Shown here in pieces: positions 15,311 to 21,783 of a DNA stretch of 24,293 nucleotides (position 1 is the stretch's first letter; each line of letters begins with the position of its first letter). The notes below the pieces were generated by a model. That model ran no database searches. It worked only from the letters and a program-made list of their open reading frames with translations, and had not been told where the DNA came from. The DNA lies in IMG/VR virus record IMGVR_UViG_3300009420_000088, positions 1-24,293 of that record; one strand, given 5' to 3'. The translations under genes and the position numbers were made by a program. The stretch comes from a virus.

Positions 15311-16764
15311 TGCAATGTACAATAGAAATTAAAGATGAAGTAAATGCTAAGATTCATAATTTAAGCATACAAACTAGACGTAGGCTTGAAAAGGAATTTA
15401 AGTATATGATGCCTCATGCATACCATGTACCAGCATTTAAACTTGGTAGATGGGATGGTTGTATAAGTTTCTTTAGTCCAGGTGGTTTAACTAATGTTGC
15501 ATTATTAGAAAAAATTGTACCAATATTAGTAAATGAAGGTTATGACGTTGGCCTTAACGATAAAAGAACCACGCCTGTTAATTTTAACTTTCCAGCAGTT
15601 ACTAGTGACAAATATAAACATGTAACATGGCCAAAAGGGCATGTTACAGAGGGTGAAGGCATTATACTCAGGGATTACCAAGTTAGTATTATTAACGAGT
15701 TTCTAACTAACCCACAATGTATACAAGAGATTGCAACAGGTGCAGGCAAAACATTAATTACTGCATGTCTAAGTGAGATGGTCGAACCATATGGTAGAAG
15801 CCTTGTTATTGTTCCAAACAAGAGTCTAGTAACGCAGACTGAAGATGATTATAAAAACTTAGGATTGGATGTTGGTGTATATTTCGGGGATAGAAAGGAA
15901 ATTGGTAAGACCCATACAATATGCACTTGGCAAAGTTTAAATATTATTGATAAAACATTTAAAGATGCAACATCTGATATGTCCTTAGCAGAGTTTGCTG
16001 AGGATGTGATTTGTGTCATGGTTGATGAAGTACATATGGCAAAAGCAGATGTATTGCGTAGGCTATTGACACAATCATTTAATCATATTCCAATACGTTG
16101 GGGGCTTACTGGAACAGTACCCAAAGCAGATTGGGAGAAAGTTAGTTTAGAAGTAAGTTTAGGGCAAGTTACAAATAAATTAGGAGCCGCTGAACTACAA
16201 GAAAAAGGCGTATTAGCAAATTGTGAAGTTAATGTTATTCAACTTGCTGATATAGTAGAATTTCCAACATATCAACAGGAACTTACTTTTCTAACTACAG
16301 ATACCAAACGTGTCGATTACATGGCACAATTTATAGAAACAATTTCTAAGTCTGGTAATACGTTAGTATTAGTAGATAGAATTAAAGCAGGCAAAATGCT
16401 ACAAGAAAGGTTAGGCGATGAGAGCACTTTTATTTCCGGATCAGTTAAAGTACAAGAACGACGGGAGTCATACGATGAAATACAAACTGCTGACAACAAA
16501 GTCATTATCGCTACTTATGGGGTTGCATCTGTTGGCATCAATATTCCTAGGATATTCAATTTGGTCCTCATCGAGCCAGGTAAGAGCTTCGTCAGAGTCA
16601 TCCAGAGTATTGGGCGTGGTATTAGACGAGCCGGAGATAAAAACTTTGTCCAAATTTGGGACTTAACATCAACAGCAAAATTCTCCAAACGGCATTTAAC
16701 TGCTCGGAAAAAGTTTTATAAAGAGGCCCAATATCCATTTAACATACAAAAAGCGACATATTAA
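15310..16764 (+). CDS. uvsW: UvsW helicase (SF2 RNA-DNA and DNA helicase)
   Basis: The 484-residue protein unwinds R-loops and branched DNA and helps switch T4-like phages from origin- to recombination-dependent replication. The N-terminal domain (1-115) has FKLGRWDGCISFF, typical of UvsW. Motif Q/I is RDYQVSII and ATGAGKT (142-148), motif II VDEVH (238-242), motif III GLTGT (265-269), and motifs V-VI are ATYGVASVGINIP and QSIGRGIRR. T4 UvsW is 503 aa. It starts with a one-base overlap on the preceding stop (TAATG), so it is translationally coupled to the glycosyltransferase-like gene. A long inverted repeat lies within it. Confidence 0.94.
   Translation: MQCTIEIKDEVNAKIHNLSIQTRRRLEKEFKYMMPHAYHVPAFKLGRWDGCISFFSPGGLTNVALLEKIVPILVNEGYDVGLNDKRTTPVNFNFPAVTSDKYKHVTWPKGHVTEGEGIILRDYQVSIINEFLTNPQCIQEIATGAGKTLITACLSEMVEPYGRSLVIVPNKSLVTQTEDDYKNLGLDVGVYFGDRKEIGKTHTICTWQSLNIIDKTFKDATSDMSLAEFAEDVICVMVDEVHMAKADVLRRLLTQSFNHIPIRWGLTGTVPKADWEKVSLEVSLGQVTNKLGAAELQEKGVLANCEVNVIQLADIVEFPTYQQELTFLTTDTKRVDYMAQFIETISKSGNTLVLVDRIKAGKMLQERLGDESTFISGSVKVQERRESYDEIQTADNKVIIATYGVASVGINIPRIFNLVLIEPGKSFVRVIQSIGRGIRRAGDKNFVQIWDLTSTAKFSKRHLTARKKFYKEAQYPFNIQKATY
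15621..15648. repeat. Inverted repeat inside uvsW sharing the CATGTTACA half-site
   Basis: Arms 15621-15632 and 15637-15648 (TGTAACATGGCC and GGGCATGTTACA) match over 11 of 12 positions around an AAAA loop. In RNA this would be a strong hairpin inside the uvsW message. It uses the same half-site as the palindrome at 13851. Confidence 0.6.
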
Positions 16765-16765
16765 C

Positions 16766-17266
16766 ATGTATATATTAACAGAAAATAACATACCATATAA
16801 TATAGATTCGGTACCTGATGAAGTTGAAGATCTTAAGTATTGTGTATTGGATTATACATCATCAGATGTCACTTATACTCACATGCCACTTATATTTTTA
16901 GAATCTTTTAATGCACCTAGTGCAATTCTACAAGTTGATGATGTGCAAATCGAAATGCCATTAGATTGGAGTGTAATTTGTGGAGAACCATCTGCTGGTG
17001 AACCAGAAATACTTCCATTAGCAACGATTAATCAGAGAGGTTTTAAGGCGTTTGAAACAAATCCAAAGTCGAGTATTATGCCAAGTTGGCCATTTATTGA
17101 TATTGTAAATGTATATACTGAAAAGAAATGGTTTGTGCCAAAATTAAAATATGGGCATTTACTATGTGTACCAATAGAGGATAAACCAAAACCCCGGTGT
17201 TTGTACTTCGTAAAAGAAGTAAGCAAATTACCCGAGGTTTTGGATTTAGATAAGATATGGCTTTAG
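16766..17266 (+). CDS. Unknown 166-residue protein downstream of uvsW
   Basis: No named family recognised. It starts one base after the uvsW stop and looks like a globular mixed alpha/beta protein. The C-terminal two thirds (about 60-166) carry a tight pattern with MPLDWSVICGEP, ATINQRGFKAFETNP, MPSWPFIDIVNVY, KLKYGHLLCVPI and RCLYFVKEVSKLPEVLD, which looks well constrained. No catalytic motif, membrane segment or signal is visible. Coupling to uvsW is the only context. It ends 3 nt from the stop of a convergent minus-strand gene, with no terminator between. Confidence 0.64.
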   Translation: MYILTENNIPYNIDSVPDEVEDLKYCVLDYTSSDVTYTHMPLIFLESFNAPSAILQVDDVQIEMPLDWSVICGEPSAGEPEILPLATINQRGFKAFETNPKSSIMPSWPFIDIVNVYTEKKWFVPKLKYGHLLCVPIEDKPKPRCLYFVKEVSKLPEVLDLDKIWL

Positions 17267-17269
17267 CCC

Positions 17270-17731
17270 TTATGCATTATCAGTGAAATCGTCATCATCA
17301 GTGTTAGCAACATCATCGTCACCTGCTTCTTCCATGCGGACTATGCCGGCGGAAGCCGCTGAACCCATTTGCCATTGCAAAGATGTCCCGTCTAATGCGT
17401 TAGATCCTGTTCCACTTGGTGCAACTAGAGTAACTTTCTTCGCTGAAATTTTTGAAACTGTATATGTTTCTGCATCAGCACCTAATACCATAATCGACAT
17501 TTCGCCTGCACTTAAAGCCGCTGGTAAAACACCAGTTTTTAGTGTACAAGTGTGTTCTGTATCTGCTGTACCTGTTTCAGTACATACAAATCTTTTAGAA
17601 CCTTTTTGTCTAACGATTGTACCTTCTTTAACGGCTGTTCCGTTATGGAAGGAAACTTTGATTTCGTTTGCACCAGCAGTTGCGCCTGCGACCGCTGTTG
17701 TAAACATTTTTTTATTTAATGGTCTTCCCAT
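17270..17731 (-). CDS. Probable late virion structural protein (MGRPLNKK family)
   Basis: The start is set at 17731 (153 aa) because AGGAG lies 7 nt upstream on the minus strand; the longer frame from 17773 would run through the leader hairpins. The opening MGRPLNKKMF is like that of small structural proteins in marine T4-like phages. The body is strand-rich, with Ala/Gly/Thr-rich segments (TAVAGATAGANEIKVSFHN) and an acidic end (DDDVANTDDDDFTDNA). A late promoter motif (CATAAATA) lies upstream on the same strand. Inference: a decoration or other surface virion protein. It is one of two minus-strand genes in the window. Confidence 0.68.
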   Translation of the reverse strand: MGRPLNKKMFTTAVAGATAGANEIKVSFHNGTAVKEGTIVRQKGSKRFVCTETGTADTEHTCTLKTGVLPAALSAGEMSIMVLGADAETYTVSKISAKKVTLVAPSGTGSNALDGTSLQWQMGSAASAGIVRMEEAGDDDVANTDDDDFTDNA

Positions 17732-17758
17732 TTGTTTTCTCCTAGTTAGAAGTCCGAT

Positions 17759-17810
17759 GTGGGTTCTACCCACTACGGGGTTGGTACCCCATAAGTCCTA
17801 TAAAAATAGG
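17759..17810 (-). promoter_or_regulatory. Three tandem hairpins in the leader of the minus-strand structural gene
   Basis: Three perfect stems lie side by side: GTGGGT/ACCCAC with a 3-nt loop (17759-17773), GGGGT/ACCCC with a 4-nt loop (17777-17790), and CCTAT/ATAGG with an AAAA loop (17797-17810). They fall between the late promoter and the AGGAG site, so they would form in the 5' leader of the minus-strand mRNA. They may stabilise the message or block read-through from other units. It is not a tRNA: no acceptor stem and no 7-nt anticodon loop. Confidence 0.6.
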
Positions 17811-17813
17811 TAC

Positions 17814-17842
17814 TTGAACTATTCAAATATTTATGCTATAAT
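17814..17842 (+). promoter_or_regulatory. Sigma70-type promoter for the gp62-like gene
   Basis: TTGAAC (17814-17819), a 17-nt spacer and perfect TATAAT (17837-17842) precede an ATG at 17848 by five bases (ACAGT). Transcription should start at or within two bases of that ATG, so the message would be leaderless. The spacer contains the late promoter core of the opposite strand. Confidence 0.82.
17828..17835 (-). promoter_or_regulatory. Late promoter core on the minus strand, overlapping the sigma70 site
   Basis: On the minus strand this reads CATAAATA, seven of eight bases of TATAAATA and identical in its core to the site at 6656. It is correctly placed, about 97 nt upstream of the minus-strand structural gene and ahead of the hairpin leader. 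It lies entirely within the spacer of the plus-strand early promoter. Confidence 0.55.
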
Positions 17843-17847
17843 ACAGT

Positions 17848-18318
17848 ATGAGTAAGAAATCTGTACCAATTAAACAACTTTTATCGGCAATCGATCATCG
17901 CAAGAAAGATTTCTACGATAAAATTGACAATGACACGTATAAAATAGAACCATGGCTTGCAATGCGATGGGCAAGTAGTGTAAGTAATAAAGTTTTTAAT
18001 ATAGTTGCACACCATTTATTATTAACAAATGATTTTGTAAATGTACATTTTAACGTATTAAGTAAACATCCAAAATTACAATGGTTATTATTAACTATTA
18101 CTGGTGCAAAAACAGGTAGATATCATCAGTGGATACCACCTGGTAAACGTGGAAAGAAAAATAAACTAAAGGAATTTGTATATATTAATAATCCAACTTG
18201 GAATGAAGAAGAATTAGAGTTGTTTTTTACAGTTAATACAAAAAAAGAGCTAGAAGAATACGTTGGCAGTTTTGGATTAACACCTAAGCAAACCAAGGAG
18301 TTGTTTGGAAAGTCTTAA
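17848..18318 (+). CDS. Possible clamp-loader small subunit (gp62-like)
   Basis: The 156-residue basic protein has a helical pattern, with EPWLAMRWASSVSNKVFNIV (34-53), a region with HFNVLSKHPKLQWLLLTITG, then YHQWIPPGKRGKKNKLKEF. In gp62 of T4 relatives, a comparable run (residues of the LQ-LL type followed by a basic KRF-KW segment) is found, and T4 gp62 is 187 aa. gp62 pairs with gp44 to load the sliding clamp. gp44 and gp45 are not in this window. The early-type promoter and the replication neighbours agree with this, but sequence support is thin; an unknown replication-linked protein is the alternative. Confidence 0.45.
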   Translation: MSKKSVPIKQLLSAIDHRKKDFYDKIDNDTYKIEPWLAMRWASSVSNKVFNIVAHHLLLTNDFVNVHFNVLSKHPKLQWLLLTITGAKTGRYHQWIPPGKRGKKNKLKEFVYINNPTWNEEELELFFTVNTKKELEEYVGSFGLTPKQTKELFGKS

Positions 18319-19045
18319 ACCAAGGATATGTAAGTTTTGTAATAAGTCGTTTAGGCGAGAACGAACTCTCGCTAGTCATGTTTGTGAACCAAAACGTAGA
18401 CATGCAGATAGTGTAGAGCGTTATTGGGAACTTGCATTTAGAGCATATCAAAAATTTTACAAATATAATTATCCAACACGTACAAAGGATCGCACAAAAG
18501 ATCAATTTATAAAAAGTCAGTATTATGGTGGTTTTATAAAGTTTGGGCGATTTTTACATACTGGCTTAGTGCTTAATCATGAAAAATATGTCGAGTATGT
18601 AATACGCAATGCAATTAAATTAGAAAAATGGTCTAGTGATGCAATATATGAGGAGTATTTAAAAGAGCATTTATTTAAAGAAACTGTTGAAAGAGCCGCG
18701 GAGCGGATGATGTTGTATATAATGAACTGGTCTAGTGATAATGAAAAACTAGCAGACAATTTTTTTAATGAACTAACACCAGCAAAAGCATTACTATTAA
18801 TACGTAATGGAACAATGAGTCCATGGATTGTATATGGTACACAACAAGGTGAAAAGATAATTGACAGTATGTCAGATGAGCAATTAAATATTGCAGTTAA
18901 GTTTATTGACCCAAAGAAGTGGAAACCAAAAATACATCTTAAACAGAGTGAAGTTAAGTGGCTAAAAGATATATTCAATAACTTAATTATACAAGACGAA
19001 CTAAGGGAAGAACTTAATAGGAAATTTGATGAAAGTTACGGCTGA
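18305..19045 (+). CDS. Zinc-finger protein conserved in marine T4-like phages, TTG start
   Basis: The start is TTG at 18305, with AAGGAG at 18295-18300 four bases away and a 14-nt overlap with the preceding gene. Residues 9-27 form a C2H2-like finger: CKFC (9-12), then H25 and C27 in SFRRERTLASHVCEPKRR. A basic stretch follows. The rest (35-246) is an all-helical-looking domain with YYGGFIKFGRFLHTGLVLN and ITSPW-like NGTMSPWIVYGT. I recall this layout in marine T4-like phages as a protein without known function. A DNA-binding role near the replisome genes is inference. Total length 246 residues. Confidence 0.7.
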   Translation: MESLKPRICKFCNKSFRRERTLASHVCEPKRRHADSVERYWELAFRAYQKFYKYNYPTRTKDRTKDQFIKSQYYGGFIKFGRFLHTGLVLNHEKYVEYVIRNAIKLEKWSSDAIYEEYLKEHLFKETVERAAERMMLYIMNWSSDNEKLADNFFNELTPAKALLLIRNGTMSPWIVYGTQQGEKIIDSMSDEQLNIAVKFIDPKKWKPKIHLKQSEVKWLKDIFNNLIIQDELREELNRKFDESYG

Positions 19046-19613
19046 CATTGATATAGATTGTGCTGATCGAACAGAAATACTAAAATATTTTAAACATGTT
19101 TCTGCAAAGCAAAAGAATGGTAAACCACACAACTCTGGCGTCTACTTCCATGATGTGCCATATGATCCATTAACTGATTTATGTTTATTAGAATATGACC
19201 AAGCAGAAGATATGGGGTTTTTTAAAATTGACTTACTTAATGTTCACTTATACAAGGATGTTAATGGTAGAGAACATTTGTATAAACTATTGAATGAGAA
19301 CCCAGACTGGAATTTACTGCAACATAAAGAAATTGTAGATATGCTATTTCATTTAAATGGCCATTTCGATATCGTTAATACTCATAATCCAAAAAGTATT
19401 GAACAATTAGCAATGTTACTTGCAATTATAAGACCAGCAAAGAGAGCATTGCTGGGCCGATCGTGGCCAGCAATAGAAAAAACAGTATGGCAAAAGCCTG
19501 TGGACGATTCATATTATTTTAAAAAATCTCATGCAGTAGGGTATGCACATGTTATTGTTTTACAACTAAATTTGTTACGTGAAAATCCTCAGAAATTTTT
19601 AGCACAGAGTTGA
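19029..19613 (+). CDS. Miniature DnaE-like (C-family polymerase palm) protein
   Basis: Start ATG at 19029 (194 aa); it overlaps the preceding gene by 17 nt. Four blocks run colinear with bacterial DnaE. Block 1 TADIDIDCADRTEILKYF (4-21) corresponds to the PDFDVDF palm motif with D401/D403 of E. coli; here D6 and D8. Block 2 NSGVYF through GFFKIDLL (35-70) corresponds to AGGVVI...GLVKFDFLGL; D68 matches D555. Block 3 IEQLAMLLAIIRP (124-136) matches FEDMIALVALFRP. Block 4 FKKSHAVGYAHVIVLQLNLL (164-183) matches FNKSHSAAYALVSYQTLWL. The PHP domain, most of the fingers, and the clamp- and tau-binding regions are missing. Whether it polymerises DNA is unknown. It lies in the replication cluster. 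Confidence 0.7.
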   Translation: MKVTADIDIDCADRTEILKYFKHVSAKQKNGKPHNSGVYFHDVPYDPLTDLCLLEYDQAEDMGFFKIDLLNVHLYKDVNGREHLYKLLNENPDWNLLQHKEIVDMLFHLNGHFDIVNTHNPKSIEQLAMLLAIIRPAKRALLGRSWPAIEKTVWQKPVDDSYYFKKSHAVGYAHVIVLQLNLLRENPQKFLAQS

Positions 19614-19960
19614 ATCTGGCGTCTTTTAATTCTTTTTTCGTTTATTGAATTTAAACTAACTGTTGGGCCTTTAGACACTTTTGCATTTTTGCTATTAAAT
19701 GTCTTAAGAGCGTAATGAAATTTATGAAATCTGTTACCTAGTACTAAATTAATTGGAATGATGCGGTTCGATTCCCACCACCATTCATCTGCTAAACTTA
19801 AAAACTCTTGTTTGTCCATTTCGTCTACTTTTTCATACACATAAACACTTGTAACTGCCTGTGTCTGATTTTGTATAATTCCAACTATTTCTCCGTTGGT
19901 ACCAAGTTCAAGCACACTCAAAAACGGAAATTTCTCTAAAAAATCTTCTTCTACATCCAT
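19589..19960 (-). CDS. Conserved unknown minus-strand protein, 123 residues
   Basis: This minus-strand gene fills an otherwise empty gap and ends with a 25-nt tail-to-tail overlap with the DnaE-like gene. The protein has a patterned strand-rich core: FLSVLELGTNGEIVGIIQNQ (13-32), TSVYVYEKV, SLADEWWWESNRIIPINLVL (55-74), FHYALKTFNSK, and a basic end KRRQIQLCAK. The WWWESNR-IPIN region resembles a small conserved protein seen in cyanophage-like myoviruses. AGGAT precedes the ATG. No late promoter motif is visible upstream on the minus strand. Function unknown. Confidence 0.72.
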   Translation of the reverse strand: MDVEEDFLEKFPFLSVLELGTNGEIVGIIQNQTQAVTSVYVYEKVDEMDKQEFLSLADEWWWESNRIIPINLVLGNRFHKFHYALKTFNSKNAKVSKGPTVSLNSINEKRIKRRQIQLCAKNF

Positions 19961-19969
19961 ATAAAATCC

Positions 19970-19983
19970 TATAAATACTAATT
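19970..19983 (+). promoter_or_regulatory. Late promoter TATAAATACTAATT, best match in the window
   Basis: The eight-base core is perfect and the following ACTA agrees with the T4 late consensus and with the sites at 166 and 6656. It lies 18 nt before the start of a structural gene, in the 41-nt gap between divergent genes. Confidence 0.78.
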
Positions 19984-20001
19984 ATAATAAGGTCGACAGA
20001 T

Positions 20002-20772
20002 ATGAAACTTCACAAGTATACAGTTAATTTAAGTGCATCAACTGGCAAGAAGCGTACATCACGTTCTGCCAAAACTAGTCACACCCCAATAAGGTTTTTT
20101 AAAGGGGCAGAGAATAATATTACTTTATCTATTGCCGATGACAAAAATAAAGATATTAGCATGTCTAGTTATGATATTCTTGGAACATTAATTGACCCGT
20201 CTTCAACTGTAATATTTAGTAAGGCCTGCAGGGCTGTTTCAGAAGATTTTACAAAATACGAATTTTCATTACAAGCAGACAAATTACTTGGTGTAGAAGC
20301 AGGATTTTACAAATTAAGTTTCAGTTATGCTGATGATATAAATCAATTACCTTTATACGTTGATAATGCCTTAAACAATACAGTTAGTGTAGAAGTTGTT
20401 AAAGACAATTATACTTGGTTTGAAGAATCAACTGTAATAGAAGCATTTAATGTTATAGACAACATCAATGATATTAGCGAAACCCCAAGTTATAAAGGCG
20501 ACCAACATTACGAAGATACAAACGGACTTCACACTTTCGCATTTTATGCCACAGGCTTTACTGGTAAAGTATGGGCTTATGGTACATTAGATGCTGACCC
20601 AAACGACAATGCACATTGGTTTCCATTAAAGTTAGATACTATAGAAGATTACAATACTATGACGGCAAAGACCGGTATCGAACCTTTCAATGTTACCTGC
20701 AACTTAGCATTTATCAAATTTAAAGTAGATACAGACTCAGGAACGATTGACAAAATACTCTATAGGCGCTAG
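20002..20772 (+). CDS. Late virion structural protein, 256 residues
   Basis: The protein has a Lys/Arg/Ser/Thr-rich N-terminus (1-26), then an Ig-like strand pattern (30-135) with PIRFFKGAENNITLSIADD, SYDILGTLIDPSSTVIFS and GFYKLSFSYADD, similar in style to the BppU-type N-terminal domain of phage baseplate or fibre adaptors. The second half (170-256) is a smaller strand-rich domain with FAFYATGFTGKVWAYGTLD. A strong late promoter lies just upstream and AAGG precedes the ATG. Inference: baseplate or tail-fibre associated structural protein. The promoter of the downstream primase lies inside its 3' end. Confidence 0.6.
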   Translation: MKLHKYTVNLSASTGKKRTSRSAKTSHTPIRFFKGAENNITLSIADDKNKDISMSSYDILGTLIDPSSTVIFSKACRAVSEDFTKYEFSLQADKLLGVEAGFYKLSFSYADDINQLPLYVDNALNNTVSVEVVKDNYTWFEESTVIEAFNVIDNINDISETPSYKGDQHYEDTNGLHTFAFYATGFTGKVWAYGTLDADPNDNAHWFPLKLDTIEDYNTMTAKTGIEPFNVTCNLAFIKFKVDTDSGTIDKILYRR

Positions 20773-20775
20773 AAT
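20747..20775 (+). promoter_or_regulatory. Sigma70-type promoter for primase
   Basis: A perfect TTGACA (20747-20752), a 17-nt spacer and TAGAAT (20770-20775) are followed after six bases (AGTAGT) by the primase ATG. The -35 and most of the spacer lie within the 3' end of the late structural gene. It would give a leaderless primase message. Confidence 0.72.
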
Positions 20776-20781
20776 AGTAGT

Positions 20782-21780
20782 ATGACGATTGTCCAGGAAA
20801 AAGTACGTTCTTTTATTCCGTTCAAAGCAAAGAGTAGCCCAGGTGGTTGGATATCACATAATTGTCCTATGTGTATGTTATTAGGCCATAGACGGGCAGA
20901 CACCAAGGGCAGAGGCGGTTGGCGGTTTAATCAAGACGGCGCAATAGGGTATAATTGCTTTAATTGCGGTTTTAAAACAGTATACAAATCTGGTAAGTTA
21001 AATCCAAAATTAGTTAAATTATTAAAAGCATTAGGTGCTCAGAAACAAGAAATAGACGAGATACAATTAATTGCTATTAGGACATCGGATCTTGTAAAAA
21101 CTGCATGGCAAGAAAAAACAACAACTGTTGATGAATGGAAAGAAGTTATATTACCAGGTAGTGCCAAAAAAATAAATGAATGTGATGCAACTGAGAATTT
21201 TGTTGAAGCAGTAAAATACATTGCAGACAGAAAACTTTTAGATTTAGCAGATTGGTATTTTAGCGATCATAAAATATATGATATGCAACATAGGATTATC
21301 TTGCCTTATAAGTACGGCAATAAAATAGTTGGCTATACTGCAAGGCATATTCAATCATTAAACAAGGGCAGAGTTTCAAGTAGGTACATAACTCAGCAAC
21401 CACGAGACTATGTTTATAATTTAGATGCACAAAAAGACAGTCGTAAGTATGTTATTGTTACAGAAGGCCCGTTTGATGCATTAAGTGTTGATGGTGTTAG
21501 TGTTGGCTCTAATAGAATAAGCAGAGGTCAAGTTAACATTATAAACAGTTTTGGTAAAGCAGTAATAGTATTACCTGACTTTGATCATGCTGGTAAGGAT
21601 TTTGCAAGGCAGGCTATTAAGCATAAATGGTCAGTGAGCTTCCCGCAATGGAAGAAAAAATACAAAGATCCAAATCAGGCAATGGTTAAGTTAAGTAGAT
21701 TGGATATATTAAAAAGTGTTTTAGAAGGTAGGGTAACAAATCCTACTAAAATTAAAGTATTACTATCACAGTGGAAATAA
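20782..21780 (+). CDS. gp61: DNA primase gp61
   Basis: The 332-residue protein makes RNA primers for lagging-strand synthesis in complex with helicase gp41. The N-terminal zinc-binding part has CPMC (28-31) and CFNC (59-62) with GGWRFNQDGAIGYNC between. The TOPRIM catalytic core has VIVTEGPFDALSV (224-236) with E228, then IVLPDFDHAGKDFA (262-275) with D266 and D268. RIILPYKYGNKIVGYTAR (171-188) is the usual strand pair before it. T4 gp61 is 342 aa. The ATG lies at the predicted transcription start and has no Shine-Dalgarno. The helicase gene follows 3 nt later. Confidence 0.94.
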   Translation: MTIVQEKVRSFIPFKAKSSPGGWISHNCPMCMLLGHRRADTKGRGGWRFNQDGAIGYNCFNCGFKTVYKSGKLNPKLVKLLKALGAQKQEIDEIQLIAIRTSDLVKTAWQEKTTTVDEWKEVILPGSAKKINECDATENFVEAVKYIADRKLLDLADWYFSDHKIYDMQHRIILPYKYGNKIVGYTARHIQSLNKGRVSSRYITQQPRDYVYNLDAQKDSRKYVIVTEGPFDALSVDGVSVGSNRISRGQVNIINSFGKAVIVLPDFDHAGKDFARQAIKHKWSVSFPQWKKKYKDPNQAMVKLSRLDILKSVLEGRVTNPTKIKVLLSQWK

Positions 21781-21783
21781 TTA

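Noticed and set aside
17750-17812. Clustered stems that look at first like a tRNA
   Set aside because: The region is too short, the loops are 3-4 nt and there is no acceptor stem, T loop or anticodon loop on either strand.
17283-17855. A plus-strand open frame of 190 codons opposite the minus-strand structural gene
   Set aside because: It lacks a ribosome site, runs through the hairpins and promoter region, and encodes a low-order Ala/Val/Ser-rich product. The minus frame has a proper Shine-Dalgarno, a recognisable N-terminus and an upstream late promoter motif.
18577-18978. A 133-codon minus-strand open frame opposite the zinc-finger gene
   Set aside because: The plus frame has a zinc finger, a strong ribosome site and recognisable conserved pattern. 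The minus frame is rich in Ser, Leu, Ile and Cys as expected from antisense of an AT-rich gene.
19981-19986. A minus-strand TATAAT near the start of the 123-residue minus gene
   Set aside because: No acceptable -35 element lies 16-18 nt upstream on that strand, so I could not call it a promoter.
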